64,000 nucleotides of DNA from Adineta ricciae (lineage: Eukaryota > Rotifera > Eurotatoria > Adinetida > Adinetidae). Positions 37,995 through 52,421 of the stretch are shown piece after piece; the stretch's first letter is position 1, and every line of letters starts with the position of its first letter. The notes beneath the pieces were generated by a model that worked only from the letters and a program-made list of their open reading frames with translations, did no database searches and was not told where the DNA came from. The translations under genes were made by a program, and so were the position numbers. The stretch spans positions 62,001 through 126,000 of the forward strand of contig CAJNOJ010000024.1 of the NCBI GenBank assembly GCA_905250025.1, written 5' to 3'.

Positions 37995-39231
37995 TCAATG
38001 CAGATAAGTTACAGGTGCGTTGTGGATTTTCATGTAAGGTGGATCTGATGCGCTGCCCTGTTTTGGTACGACGTGTAAACAAGGTTCATTACAACCGTAG
38101 ACGTTATGGGATGGTGTCGAATCGATTTTTCGCAAATGATGTGTTTTTGTTGTGGCTGGAATATCTGAGTAGAATGAATGGCCGTAGCATGATGATGTTG
38201 AAGGCGTTGCATAGTTGATTACACGTGTATCACTGACTGGTACGACTGTTGCAGAATTTGGCCGACAAGTATAATCAACTAACGTATTTGGTGGCCGACA
38301 GCTGTAGTCCGTAATTGTGTGACAAGGAGTTACACACCTCGTTACTGAAGGGCTCCGTAGTTCCTGGGTTGTTTCGTTCCATGTGCGCGTTTCGTTCACA
38401 GGTGTTTGGGCTCGAGCTAATGTTGCTTCGCGATAGGCTGGTAGATGAGCATCGCGCCATGCATAATCATTTTGATTTGTTGATCGCCATGGTTCACGTG
38501 GTAGTGACGAAGCTCTGAACAGAAAAGATAGAAGAATAGAGAAGCAGATTTGTAAAGATTTTAGGTATTCACCTTTTTGCGGATGAACTGCGAGAACGTG
38601 GACGCGGTTTGGGCGCATCATAATGCTGTTTGTATGTAGGTGGCTCTTGAATAGGCGTTGGTTGTGGCTTGGGTGGTGGATGATAGTAGTCAACTGTTTC
38701 GGTGGCTTTTTCCTCTTTCGAAGATTGTGACATGTTCAGTTCGAGACGAAGACGTTCGATTTTTTTCTCGATGGATTCGATTTTCGAGTCATATTGAGTT
38801 CGATCGAATAGATCACGACGAGCTTGACGTTCTTGATCGTGCGTTGATGGCGAAGGTGAGCGGGAGCGTGAGCGAGATCTTGATCTACTTTTCCGTTGAT
38901 GTTCCGATGAATCTTCATTCCACGGGCAACACAATTCGCAGCAATCAGTACATGTTCGTGTTAAGCATGGTGGAATATTATGATGTACTACATGTTGTAT
39001 TTGAGCCGTTGTTTGATCAGCGTTTTCGACAGGTTTTGTTAACAAACCGTATGTTGGATAAATAAAAGCGGTGTTAAGTAATGGCATTGTTGGAAGTACT
39101 GCTGCCGTTGTTGTTGTTGTCGCTGTTGCTTGCGGTACCATATAATAGCGAGTTGTGGATTGTAGAGGTACCGGTTGAGTTCCTTGAAGAACCATCGGTG
39201 CAGCTAGGGTTGTTGCCGGCATGTACAGCAT
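37995..39231 (-). CDS. Unrecognised low-complexity protein with Arg-Ser repeat and short coiled coil, 392 aa
   Basis: Exons on the minus strand: 39231-38573 and 38514-37995 (393 codons). The start is the first ATG of the frame. Residues 1-90 are hydrophobic/Thr-rich without a clear signal peptide. A Cys cluster CTDCCELCCPW lies near residue 100, then an RSRSRSRSRS tract. A predicted coiled coil follows (KIESIEKKIERLRLELNM). The rest is Pro/Tyr/Ser-rich with repeated CRP motifs (YSCRPPN, YTCRPNS). No family recognised. The RS tract alone does not make it a splicing factor. Confidence 0.55.
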
Positions 39232-39937
39232 CTTGATTTGGTAATGATTGAATATGTCTCCTTCAAACAATTGTTGTATGGACGGAATTGGTGAGTGAAA
39301 ACTGATGTTTATGTGTTTGGTTGTTGCTAAGAAACGCGCTCGTCACACTTATGTTAGAATAAAGAATGGAAGAAGAAAAGTAGAGAGCATGCCTTTTCTC
39401 TTTTTTCTCTGTAAAACTGCGAAAAAGGAATGGAACTCGTTTCTTGTTCGCTGAGATATTACAAAAATATACTTATCGAAAGAAGAACGAGACTCCTGTC
39501 GATCATATCGAGTGTTGCAAATAACTTTTAACATACACTAACGATCGAATACAGGAAAGAAGAAAGGAAGTCAATAGTACTCTGTTCTTATTATCCTTGT
39601 CATGGACAATGAAGACTGAAAGGTTGACAACAGACAAAAAAACGAAAATTTAAATGAATGAAGGAGAAAAAGAAAATAATCTGTTGGCATCTCTGCATGT
39701 TGACAAAGTTGAAGATATGCTCACTCAACATACAGTGAAGAAAGCCACTATTGTTCCTTGTGCTCTCATTTTTCTCAAAGATTTGCCTTATATTCATAAT
39801 ATTGACTGAAACATGTTTTCTTTCTTTTGTTTTAGACACATGCGACAATCAACGTCTCTCATTTAGTAGCTGTCAGAGAGTCATTTTTAAAGGGATTTTG
39901 TTTTTAATTTCAGATAATTACATATTAAAGATCAAAT
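39232..39937. other. Divergent intergenic region upstream of RPS2
   Basis: About 700 bp. A polypyrimidine stretch with TTTTAG near 39836 and TTTCAG near 39912 could be the acceptor of a 5' UTR intron of RPS2. No other feature. Confidence 0.4.
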
Positions 39938-41116
39938 ATGTCAGAACGTGGCGGAACTCGAGGTGGCTTTGGCACACGAGGTGGTATGTATCACGATCAG
40001 ATTGGAAAAATTCATTAACTATTTGTTTTTACCATTTGAATCAGGTCGTGGCGGTGAAGGTGGACGCGGTCATGGTGAAGGTTTCCGCGGCGAAGGTGAA
40101 GGTCGCGGCCGTGGTCGTGGCGAAGGTGCGTATTTCAGATCGGACTGAATCGTTCGTAGAATAAAACTGTCGTTTGTTTATTTACAGGTCGCGGTCGTGG
40201 TCGTGGTCGTCGTGGTCAACGTCCAAAAGAAGATTCAACTAAATCATGGGTACCCGTCACCAAACTAGGTCGATTAGTTAATGATGGCAAAATTCGTTCA
40301 CTTGAAGAAATCTATCTATTTTCTTTACCCATCAAAGTTTGTTTTTTCTTCTGATGACCTATTTCGTCTCTCTAAGATCATCTAACATTCTAGGAGGCTG
40401 ATATAATTGATCGTCTTTTACCTGGTCTTAAGGATGAAGTACTTAAAATCATGCCAGTACAGAAACAAACCCGTGCTGGTCAACGAACACGTTTCAAGGC
40501 TATCGTCGTTGTCGGTGATAATAACGGACACATTGGTCTCGGTGTTAAATGTTCAAAAGAAGTAGCAACCGCTATTCGTGGCGCTATCATTCTTGCTAAA
40601 CTTTCTGTTATTCCCGTACGACGTGGTTATTGGGGTAACAAGATCGGTGCACCACACACCGTACCATGCAAAGTATGACCTAAAGAGCAAATCGCTTGCT
40701 GCTTTATTCCCAATAATGTATTTCGTTTAGGTCACAGGTGAATGCGGTAGTGTACTCGTACGTTTGATTCCTGCACCTCGTGGAACAAGTCTTGTCTGCG
40801 CTCCTGTGCCAAAGAAACTTCTCCAAATGGCCGGTATTCAAGATTGTTGGACAGCAGCCAAAGGATGTACCGCTACACTTGGCAACTTCGGTTCGTTTCA
40901 TTTCTTGAAATAGTTCCTTCGTTGTTCTCATCAATGTCTATTTTTCCTTCAGCTAAAGCTACATATGCTGCTATGGCAATGACCTATTCATACTTGACAC
41001 CTGATCTATGGAAAGAAACTGTATACACTAAAACACCATTTCAAGAGTTCAGTAGCCATCTTGCCAACACAACCAAGAAATATACTGTTGGCTCAGGTGA
41101 CAAACACTATCAATAA
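39938..41116 (+). CDS. RPS2: 40S ribosomal protein S2 (uS5), 292 aa
   Basis: Exons 39938-39983, 40045-40125, 40188-40336, 40394-40672, 40731-40890, 40953-41116 (293 codons), matching the human length of 293 aa. The N-terminus is a Gly-Arg-rich tail (RGG/GRG repeats) that is a known arginine-methylation target. The uS5 core is essentially unchanged: [67 protein letters not shown] [28 protein letters not shown] and [10 protein letters not shown]. It sits at the mRNA entry side of the 40S subunit. Introns are all about 58-62 bp, too short to host a snoRNA. Confidence 0.97.
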
Positions 41117-41717
41117 ACAAAGAAGAAACGAATACAAACATCCGACTAAATTAAATTTCGATCTTTTTTTCAGTTGTTTTCGAATGAGTTTAATCTCATG
41201 AAAAAAAAATTTTGAATAAGAACAGCATGTGTGTTTTCTTCTCTTGTTATTAATACATCAAAATTCAAACCTTGTATTTGATCGAATAAAAGAGAATAAA
41301 AGAATAGCCGTACACATACGCACACATAAATAAAAGAATCTCGATTGAACGAAAGGAAAACATAGACCTATCAGCGGACGAAATGGAAAATGTTATTGCG
41401 CAATCTCAACTGAAAATCAAATCGAATAGATAGTTGAGTGATCGTAGGAAATGCCCGGGCCAGTATCGCCACCCATTGGCAGGCTCGTTGCACAACCTGA
41501 TGCGTCAGAGAAATTCGCTCTCGTCGCTAGTGAAAAAAATGTAGCCGTAGTTAGGATGCGTTTTCTGAGGTGCAACCGGCACTCAGTTTTTTTTTCTCGT
41601 GTTTCATTGAACAGAAAAGCTCTCCATTTAATCAATTTTTATTTAGAAAAAGTAAAAAGTGTATCTGACATAGTAAATTCAAATAAAAATTTTTATCTGC
41701 GATTCTCATCTGACAAA
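41117..41717. other. 3' flank of RPS2 and intergenic DNA
   Basis: AATAAA-like signals occur near 41286 and 41328. Short ORFs on both strands at 41417-41723 are antisense to each other and unsupported. Confidence 0.5.
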
Positions 41718-42139
41718 TTATAAGACTTTCGTAAAATTCTGAATGACAAAAAATGGAGCAGTTGAGTCGGTCGATGTATGGTGAATCGGTGGTGGTGGTG
41801 TTCGACATCCAAGTAAGTAACCAATGAGTCCAGCCACAGCAATCAAAAGGGAAAGACCTAAGCACGTAAATGCGTACGCACACACTCTATCGCAAACTAA
41901 AACGAACCTGATAGCATCAACAGAACAGTACCCCAATGTGGAAATAAACCGTACAGCGCATCATCAGATTGATCCAATTTGAAAGTATGTCGTATACTGT
42001 AAGAGACATCATCTAAATTTCCGAAGAACATTCCAAAAATTCCTGTGTATTTCTTCGGTAAGTATTTTATTAACTTACAAGCTGTACTATGCCACACAAA
42101 GATGGGGAAAATAAGAACGACACACATTATCGTATTCAT
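41718..42139 (-). CDS. Small membrane protein with signal peptide and one transmembrane helix, 123 aa
   Basis: Exons on the minus strand: 42139-41908 and 41857-41718 (124 codons). An N-terminal signal peptide (IMCVVLIFPIFVWHSTAC) precedes an ectodomain of about 55 residues. A transmembrane segment follows (GLSLLIAVAGLIGYLLGC), then a short Pro/Thr-rich tail. The intron removes 50 bp and joins LMLSG to LSLLIA. No family recognised. Confidence 0.55.
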
Positions 42140-42758
42140 TTTTCGAAGATATCTAAAACATATGTCAGGACAACGAACGTTATTTTGCTCTCTATCATTT
42201 CAGGATGAGTATTGGCTTGTCAGAATATGCCAGAGAATGAAGGCCTCTTTCGATTTGTTTCTTTAATCTTTATTGATGTAAATATTTCGCGTATATATGT
42301 TTCTTTTTCCTATTCAAAAAATTGATATAACATCGTTTTTCTCTTCATTGAACAAAAAAATCCAAGTGAACAAATGTTTTGCTTTTCATATAACAACAAA
42401 CAAACGCGCAGAAAAAGAAAACAGAAGAAGAGGACACAGAATAAAAAGAAATAAACAAACAAACAAACAAACAACGGACACTTGTAGTGATCATTAGATA
42501 AATGAGAAAGTTACAACTTATTTTTTGAAATATATATGTATACTAGAACACCTTAAAATAAATGAGAGACGCATAGAATAAATAAAAAGTCAGAAATCGA
42601 ACCATTTCCATTGTTTGGTACCATGAGGGCAAGACTGATAAATGTTGTTGGAATATATTTGCAGATCAAGAAAAACACGAAGAGCAAAGAAAGAACGAAA
42701 AGGAGAAAGAGAGGGAGAGAATGTTTAAACGCTTTGAAGAATTTCTTGACAACAATGT
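42140..42758. other. Intergenic, no gene seen
   Basis: AT-rich and purine-rich with an AAAC tetranucleotide run near 42452-42474. Downstream flank of ARF1 on the minus strand. Confidence 0.5.
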
Positions 42759-44614
<1,856 letters not shown>

Positions 44615-46939
44615 ATGAGCGGCTTTGAGTGTTCGTTACTTGAAGAACAGCACTTTCAAACATCGGATTCACTCAAAGATGGCGCTATTTCCTGTTCAGA
44701 TTGGTCTCGATTTGCTATAGCTTCATCAACTGGTTTTACATTATTGACATTCAGTGGTCATTCATCGCGCAAAGTCCAACTATTTACTGTTTCTTGGTTT
44801 CAACTCGATCAACACCTCGAACAAGACGATTTGAGATACTATACGTATACGCCTTTAGCACTCTTCTGTCCTGATTTCTTGAGACCGGATGGAGCACGTT
44901 TGTTAGCTGTCGCTTCATCAACTGGTCAACTGGTTATATGTGATGCGAATCAAGAATCGCCTGTTGTCTTGTTTAATGTCTCGAAACGATGGAGATCTCA
45001 ATTAGACGAACGAAATGGTGGAAATCCAGCAACTTCACGAAAAACAGCAACAAGTAATGGAACGACAACGGGAGGTCTATCTCGTGACGAAGAAGCATTA
45101 CTAGGTAATGATTAAGTCGAAGGAAACATCCGCTATTTCATGCTTATTTTTTTCTTTAGTACCCACATGTTTGGGATGGTCGAATGTTCTTCGCCGTGAT
45201 TCTCCATCACGATTCGTTCTTCTCTTTTGTGGTTTAGAATCTGGTCATGTGGCCATTTGGCAATTATCAGAACAACAACAGACCAATAATTTAACCCTAA
45301 CCTATGCTGCTTTACTTGAACCTAATGCCACCGAACCAACAATACCATCAGCTGCGAAAAAACCCGGCCTGTCACCCACAATGTCCAATGGCTATAATTC
45401 AAAACCCGACTCAGCTTACAAACCTCCACACAATTCAATATCCGCCATGGCATGGCTGTCGTTATCAGATACAGCTGGTATTCTCGCGCTTGGCTCTTCT
45501 CACGGACATGTCTCTCTCATATCCATATCTTTGACTGGTAATGAATTAGCGCCTTTACTTGCATATACAAAACAAGAATCTCCACATCTTGTTTCCAATG
45601 GCGCACGAATTCATCATATTGCTCTGTATCAACAACACAATGAACATCGATTATTTTTCGCTCAGATGGATTCGATCGTTATCGCCACACTAAATATCAC
45701 ATCCACTGGTTACAACACATCCTGTTCACAATTCACAATTAAAACAGTTAATGAATATGCTTTAAACTCGAGCGTTCTAACACACTTCCTATCAGATACA
45801 CAAGATCTGTATTTAATTTGTCGAGACGGTTTTATTCACCGGCAAGTGACACAAACATTCAATGATCCAATACACCATCATCATGCTCAACACACAACAC
45901 GATTCGAACAATTCTGTCAATTGTTACCTACAGGTTCGTTGGCCTATTCGTGATAACAATGAGTAATCATTTGTTCCGTATTTCAGGTAGTGAATGTCAA
46001 GCAGTTGGTATTACTCCAACTCATTGTACTGTTCTGACAATGAAACGCAGTGAAGCTATTCTAACATTATCAGTTTATTCTTTAAAAGATGTTTCGTCAA
46101 CAATCACATTTTTCCTTTCGAATCCTCTACCATCATTTCGTCTCAATGATGTTCTCGCTGCCTTACGTGTGTTACTCTATTCAGATAAATCCAATGCATT
46201 AACTGATCTCATCATGTCTGTTGCTGATTGTGCTGATCAGGCTAGTGTTAGTTTATTGAAGAAAGTGCATTCATTATGTCGTCTGTTACTATCGTACCAT
46301 AATAGCGGATTGGGTAGTGGTTTAAGACAAGCACCTTACATGTTATTTCTCGCCGATGTATTCGCTCAAATGATTTCAATCGATTTAATTAAAAAAATCT
46401 ACGATTACGTTCCAACTGATCAACAAATTCAATTAACACCCATCGAAAAATCGATTCTCTACTGGTGTGAACAATTATTAAGTTTCTCCATTCAACAGCT
46501 GCAAGCATCAGCAAATGCAACAAATAGTGGTACAACTGCTAATACTAGTCTGACAGGAAACAATTTAACTGCACAGTTCGGCTCCTTATTGGCTATGGCG
46601 AATCCTAATATGACAAGTTCGGCCATTGCCATCCCGAATGGACCAAATCGACCATTACAGATCAATAGTCCATATTTTTCGACGTGTGATCAAAAATATC
46701 TCCATTGTCCTCTTTGCGGACAATCATTATATATTCGAACATTCTTCGATGTGGCATGTTCGAACGGACACGAATTTCAACGTTGTAACAAAACCTTTTT
46801 ACCAATCTTTCTTCAAGAACGCGCTAAACGTTGCTCATTATGTAATTTCTATATAAGTGATACGACCATCGATGAATCGACGCAATTAACAACACTAATC
46901 AAAATCTTAGGAGGATTTACTTGCACATTTTGCGGTTGA
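44615..46939 (+). CDS. GTF3C4: TFIIIC 90-kDa subunit (general transcription factor 3C polypeptide 4), 738 aa
   Basis: Exons 44615-45104, 45160-45933, 45987-46939 (739 codons). The N-terminal ~450 residues have the blade-like strands of a beta-propeller (LLAVASSTGQLVICD, FCGLESGHVAIWQL, LALGSSHGHVSLISI). The helical middle leads to the C-terminal TFIIIC zinc-finger domain: HCPLCGQSLYIR, FFDVACSNGHEFQRC, RCSLCNFY and a final FTCTFCG at the stop. The SNGHxxxRC box is diagnostic of the family. TFIIIC binds the A and B boxes of tRNA genes such as the two in this window and recruits TFIIIB and Pol III. Two inserts rich in Asn/Thr/Ser (near 175 and 620) are probably disordered. Confidence 0.85.
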
Positions 46940-47416
46940 GTTTTGTGTTTATGTACAGTTTGTTTGTTTGTTTGTTTGTTTGCTGTGTCTCTGTGTGTGT
47001 TGTATATATGATCTATGTCTACTCTACTTGTTGTTTTGTACTATCTATTTTTCATTGAGCAAAGATTCATAGTGATTATTCTATTTGCAATTTTTGTTTG
47101 CATGTATAGAAAACAAATTGAATGTGAGCACGACGTAAGAGTGTTTTCGTTTTCTTTTCTTTCTTTTTTTTGTATTATATATATTCATATACACACACGT
47201 ATTACGCGAAAAAAGACATGAGTTTGAGTGAGAAAGAAAAACTAAGTTTCTTTTTTTCTTATGACTATTATTAAAAAAAAAAGAAAAACAAGAATTTTTG
47301 TTTCTTATTTTAGAGAAAAATTTTGCGATTCTATCAACGCTTGTTGAATAACTGGTAGGCTAGAAGGAAGATCAACCATTCACAGAATGAATGATTAGTT
47401 CGTGCTTTTTCAGCTG
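46940..47416. other. Intergenic between GTF3C4 and AMPK beta
   Basis: (TTTG)n near 46967-46980 and T/A-rich tracts; no gene seen. Confidence 0.5.
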
Positions 47417-48630
47417 ATGGGCAATCAACAAGCAGCAGGTCGAACTCGAAGTGATACCTACACACGGTATGAACGTGACGGTGAAGATGGTCGTTATGTG
47501 ACACTTGATCATAACGATTACACGGGCAGTGGAAATCTGTCTTCCTACGATGAACGAGTAAATTGAATCGCTGAGATGACTTCTATGCGATCACGTCTTT
47601 GTAGGCTGGATTGCGACACGATGCAAGTCTACCAATACGTATCCGAAATCAGCGACCTATGCAACAACATCATACGCAACACGCAGCGCAAGCAGAAATG
47701 CAGAATGAAAAGAAAACTATTCCCGTTGTTTTTCGATATCCAGCATTAGCAAAAGATAAAGAAGCTCTGTTGACTGGTTCGTTTAATAACTGGAAGGAGA
47801 AAGTACCGATGGTAAAAAGGTTCGTTGTTTGACATATATTCGTTGAGGAAATCGAAGATTCTTTTGACATTTCCAGTGACAATGATTTCGTTGTTATTTT
47901 GGAATTACCTGAAGGTGAACATGAATACAAATTTCTTATCGATGGTCGATGGGAGTACAACTTGAATGAGGTATGATTATCATCTAGCTTTCATAAATTT
48001 GTCTAATAAATCTTTTGCAGGCATCGAAAGACGATGGTCTGAATGGTCGAAACAATGTCGTTACAGTAAAAAAGAGCGATTTCGAAGTCATGGAAGCATT
48101 AATATCGGATTCAATTCCAGCGAATAGTCAAAACCAAAGTCTGAACAAACAGCAATGTAAAGGTTTTCTTAGAAGTTTACGAATTAATTATTAATTTCTC
48201 GAAAATATATTTAGCAAGCGATTCAGATATAGCACGCTCACCACCTGGCTCCTACGAGCAGAGCTGGCCACCAGCAAACCAGAAAGATTTTCCACAATCA
48301 GATAAACCGCCGATTTTACCACCACATCTTCTCAACATTATCCTTAACAAGGACACCGCCGCTCACGTAAGTGAACAATATTGCTTCTTCCTTTTAAATT
48401 TACTTCAAATTTAATTAACTGATAGTATGAACCAGCTCTATTACCTGAACCGAACCATGTTATGTTGAAACATCTCTACGCTTTATCTATTCGTGTAAGT
48501 ATCTATTCGTTCAAGAGAACATCGATTTATATCTGATTCAAAATAGGATGGTGTTATGGTATTAAGTACAACAACGCGTTATAAACAAAAATTTGTCACA
48601 ACATGTTTTTATAAGCCTACTGCAAAATGA
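47417..48630 (+). CDS. PRKAB1: AMP-activated protein kinase beta subunit, canonical, 296 aa
   Basis: Exons 47417-47557, 47605-47819, 47877-47970, 48021-48156, 48215-48366, 48426-48494, 48547-48630 (297 codons). It starts MGNQQ (myristoylation). The CBM48 glycogen-binding module is intact: LLTGSFNNWKEKVPM, SDNDFVVILELPEGEHEYKF, DGRWEYN and GRNNVV. These keep the residues corresponding to W100, S108, K126, W133 and N150 of human beta1. The C-terminal subunit-interacting domain ends LSTTTRYKQKFVTTCFYKP. The beta subunit scaffolds alpha and gamma and targets AMPK to glycogen. Compare with the divergent paralogue at 25779-26791. Confidence 0.95.
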
Positions 48631-48999
48631 ATCAACCGAACAGAGTCTTTTATTTTGTACGAGAGTATTTTTCCGGTTGATGATAATATTTACCCGTTAG
48701 TTTTTTTTTTAATTCTATTTTGTGATGGAGACGTTTGTTTCATCACAGCCTTGTTCTTCTCATATCAAACCGAACATGTGTTCATGTATATACATACCTG
48801 CGTACGTTTTTTAAAGTAATATTTGATTTTATCTTCTGTATTCAATAACTATTAACACAAACACTCATGTTTTCTTTCCTTACTCGATTGTCAATTCAAA
48901 TAAATCGATCAATTATATAGATTATGCAGAAAATTACATTGATTCCAACTTTTCATGAGAGTAGAAATGTCTTTACATTTATTTACAAAAAGAAAACAA
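48631..48999. other. Convergent 3' flanks
   Basis: About 370 bp between AMPK beta and the Shg1-domain gene, with AATAAA near 48899; nothing else. Confidence 0.5.
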
Positions 49000-51022
49000 T
49001 CATTTCGATATCTTAGGCTTCCATATAAATGATTTGGATACAGGAGCAGTAGCAGGTGGCTGTGGTGGTGACGTTGATGTTTCATTTGTAGTCAAATCAA
49101 GTATGTCCGGTACGGAAACAGATCGAACTGCATCCTCTGGCGGATCGTTATCTAGATTAGATGACTGGCGAGTAGTTTTTGCTGATACTCGTGATGCATC
49201 AACTTCGTCACTCGTTGATAGTACAAGAGTTTGATCGGTTCGCTGACGATTACTTTCTCGAGTTTTCTATTCAAGGACAAGGAAAATAGGAACGCATAGT
49301 AGAGAAACAAACTATCGACTTACCGACGACGTGCGCACTGGAGCTTCAGTAGTAGAGTTAGGATTCTCAACAGCCGAAGTTCGCTCATTCGCTCTTCTCG
49401 GACGCAACCGTCTCGGCGATGTTGTCTTTTTCGTGTCTGTAGCTACCGGTGACGGCGTTCTAGATCGTTCATCAGGAACTGAACAAAGAAAGAAATGAAA
49501 TAAGTCCAATCTAAAAAAATTAAAATTACCCTCTGTGGATTGATTCTCCGTAGGCAGTAACGTTCCATATTCAGGGGACATATCACCGACGGGTAGCGAT
49601 GTTTCAATGGGTGCAGGTGTTGAGGAAGGAGGAGACGATGGTGTATCGAAATTTTCATGCTCAAGACTTGTTGAGAATTTGAGCGGTCGCAATTTCTTTG
49701 GTTTAGTTGCAGTCTAAAAGGCAATTTTACGTTAGACGAAGACACGAGAGTATAGGAGATCGAACTTTACCGAGGCAGGTGGAGAAGACGAGGATGATAG
49801 TTCCAGTATACTCAGATCTCTAGATAGAATAAGTGAATTAATACCAATCTGATTCCATATGAACAAGAAAAAGATATGTACTCTGTTTCATATTGTTCAT
49901 TCGAATATTTTGGATTTGGTCGACGTGATCGTAGTTTACGTGTGTCCGTTTCATTGGCTGCCATTGGTGGCACTGTACTTTCCGCTAAAAATAAATCGAC
50001 TTGCTATGAGTAAAATTCGAATGGACAACTGTACCGTTTTGTTCAGATGCGTTTTTCGCTAGATTGTCATCAGTTTTGATCTTTTTCTTTTTGATAGTAG
50101 TCGTCGAACTTTCATCTTTGCTATTCTCGACTGAACGCTTGGCTTTACGCGGGGTTTCCGTATTCGAAGAGTGTGGCAATGGTGGTGCGATGCAAACGAC
50201 AGGTGGAGGTGGTGACGGGCTTGATGATATTGCTGTAGGTTCGGCTTCAATGACAGTAATTGATACTGGAGATATATCTACTAAGTCACTGGGTGAATGT
50301 GTTGGTGAGAGAACACGCGTTTTCTTTGGCTCTTTAGTTTGTACTTCTTTTGAAGGTGGAATTGATTTCTTCTTTGATACGACAGACGCCTTATTTGGTG
50401 TTTGTGTTAGAGATGTTTTATTGACTACAACTTTTGGTTTCGATGGAATCGATTCTTTCTTAACTGGAGGTATAGGTTTTGGATCTGTTTTTACTGGTTC
50501 TTGAGGAGTTGGAATCGATTGGGTATAAGATGGTGGCGGACGATAAACATGCGTTCCTCCAATCGAATTATAAACATGCTCGAGATGATCAGAGACGAAC
50601 GATAAGAGACGGGGCTGAATTAATTGATCTTGACAGGATTGCATATATTCATTAACGAGCGTTGGCAAGGTATCTTTGATTAAATTCGACCTATTTGATA
50701 TGAACTTCGTTTCAATCGAACAAAAAAATTTGATGCGTTCTTACGTTTCTACATGCCGTCGTGCGCGTTCACGTAAGTCCGACTTTTTCAATGCTGGACT
50801 CCATTTATGTTCGGATAGATAGGTTGACATCAACGATTCAATTTGTGATTTTAAATCTAAATAAGATTGCTGGAAAGAACAAAACGTAAATGATCAGATA
50901 AGGAATTTCATTTCACAAACTTTTTGTTCAATATCAGATATGAGATCACGTCGAATGGAATCAAACAAGCCATCAGCTTTCACTTTCCGCATCACATCAT
51001 GTAGTACATAGGAATCGGACAT
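49000..51022 (-). CDS. BOD1L1: BOD1/BOD1L-type Shg1-domain protein, 546 aa
   Basis: Exons on the minus strand: 51022-50921, 50869-50745, 50690-50035, 49984-49882, 49819-49771, 49713-49530, 49478-49324, 49266-49000 (547 codons). The first ~115 residues are the Shg1/BOD1 domain. ADGLFDSIRRDLISDIEQK, YLSEHKWSPALKKSDLRER and an LLSFVSDHLEHVYNS helix match human BOD1 (SQGLFDQFRRDCLADVDTK, HTWSPHLNKNQLRN). The remaining 430 residues are disordered, Ser/Pro/Lys-rich, with KKKKIK and RKLRSRRP basic patches. BOD1 regulates PP2A-B56 at kinetochores; BOD1L1 and yeast Shg1 belong to COMPASS H3K4 methyltransferase. The long basic tail favours the BOD1L/COMPASS type, but length is far below human BOD1L1 (about 3,000 aa). 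An acceptor-like TTTTTCAG precedes the ATG, so a 5' UTR intron is possible. Confidence 0.78.
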
Positions 51023-51153
51023 AATTCTGAAAAAGAAAGGATGATGTATGAAAAAGAAACTAAATTCTACAAGTTCTCAGTTTTTTTTATTTGTTTAGCA
51101 AAACGACAAGAAAAACTAGAAAATATGCTAAACGAAAAACGGTCTTTCATATG

Positions 51154-51460
51154 TTAACATCGAATCGCACTGCCAATGGCCATAAATGTGCCAAAAGTTC
51201 CACCCGCAGAGATCACGGATTTGCCGACGGTCGAAAGAAGTTCACGACCACGTAAACCATGTCTGAAGAAAAAGAATTTTTCGATTGAAAACGGTTTTTT
51301 CTCAAAAAAAAGCAGACCTTAACGCTGTAAATCCACCGAAAACAATACCGGTAACCATTCCAACGGTAAAACCCATCGTAAAGCCGAGTTTTACACGATC
51401 AAAACAGCTCGGTTTGTTCATCTGACCACCACTTGTATAACCCGTAGGTACAGCTGGCAT
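51154..51460 (-). CDS. ROMO1: ROMO1, mitochondrial inner-membrane protein (reactive oxygen species modulator 1), 83 aa
   Basis: Exons on the minus strand: 51460-51318 and 51262-51154 (84 codons). The sequence follows human ROMO1 (79 aa) along its length: [19 protein letters not shown], a Gly-rich hairpin, [20 protein letters not shown] and the final [12 protein letters not shown]. Two short transmembrane segments with GxxxG-like packing are retained. ROMO1 is the Mgr2 family member that gates the TIM23 translocase. It ends 132 bp before the BOD1-like start, on the same strand. Confidence 0.95.
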
Positions 51461-52421
51461 TGTAAAGCGAAATAAAGTGTTAATTGAGTTGAAAACAACA
51501 GGTATTTGTGTATGTGGATATGGAAAAGAGAAATGGATGGATGGACGATGCAATTCATCTCCTCATTCAAAGAATCTCTACACCAATTGGAATCGCTGGT
51601 AATAGATGACTCTAGTTGAAACTAATTGTTATACTTCGAATATATCCATCATGAAATTGTTGTAATGCAATCGATTGAAAACGTGCTTTGATAGAATCTC
51701 ATCCGGTGAAAATTGGCTTTACAGTTGACGGTTAATAAAGTTGTGCATTCTGTAGTAATTATCCATGAAAGTGTTATTCTTGTATTTGGTGATATTTGGA
51801 AGCAAACATCAAAAGACGAAAGTCCAAGTGAGATGATCCGGTAGTTAATTCAATTATCATGATGCATCGTTTCTTGGGTCTTCTTTTCTGATGTTTTTTG
51901 TGCGTGTTGTGTTATATTTAGTTGCTTACATGAGTTTTCTCTCTAATTATTTGCAAAAACTGCAAAGTACGCCGGTAGTTGCGATTATTCTTTTCTCTCG
52001 TAATCTCTCTCTCTCTGTATTACGCGTGCTCTGTTTGTATCCCTGTCTGTTTCTCATTCGTCTTGTGTTACCTTACTGGACGTCAAAGACATTCTGCTAT
52101 GAATAGAGAAGTGTTACATCCATCGCGAACGCTATAACAAAAAAAATCAAGAAAAAGACTTAGAAGAAGGAGAAGCAAGCAGACTATTACTCGCCACGAT
52201 CAACAACAGACAAAGGCGACTGTGCTGACGGACAACTTGCTATGCTTGATCTCGAAATCGTTAATTGATTTCGACATCTCATCACTTTTCAAGACTGACA
52301 AGTCTTTCCGAAGGCGACGAGACAACGAGAGAGAGAGTTGTGTGTGTATATATAATACTCTACAAAGTATCAACGAAGAACTATACATGTGTTCTCTCTA
52401 TTGTCGAATTCAATTCATTTA
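51461..52421. other. Intergenic, no gene seen
   Basis: About 960 bp between divergent genes, with ORFs of 60-71 codons but no splice or domain support. Confidence 0.5.

Noticed and set aside
42041..42100. Possible 36-bp intron in the small membrane-protein gene
   Set aside because: Removing it creates an immediate stop; the 36 bp read through in frame.
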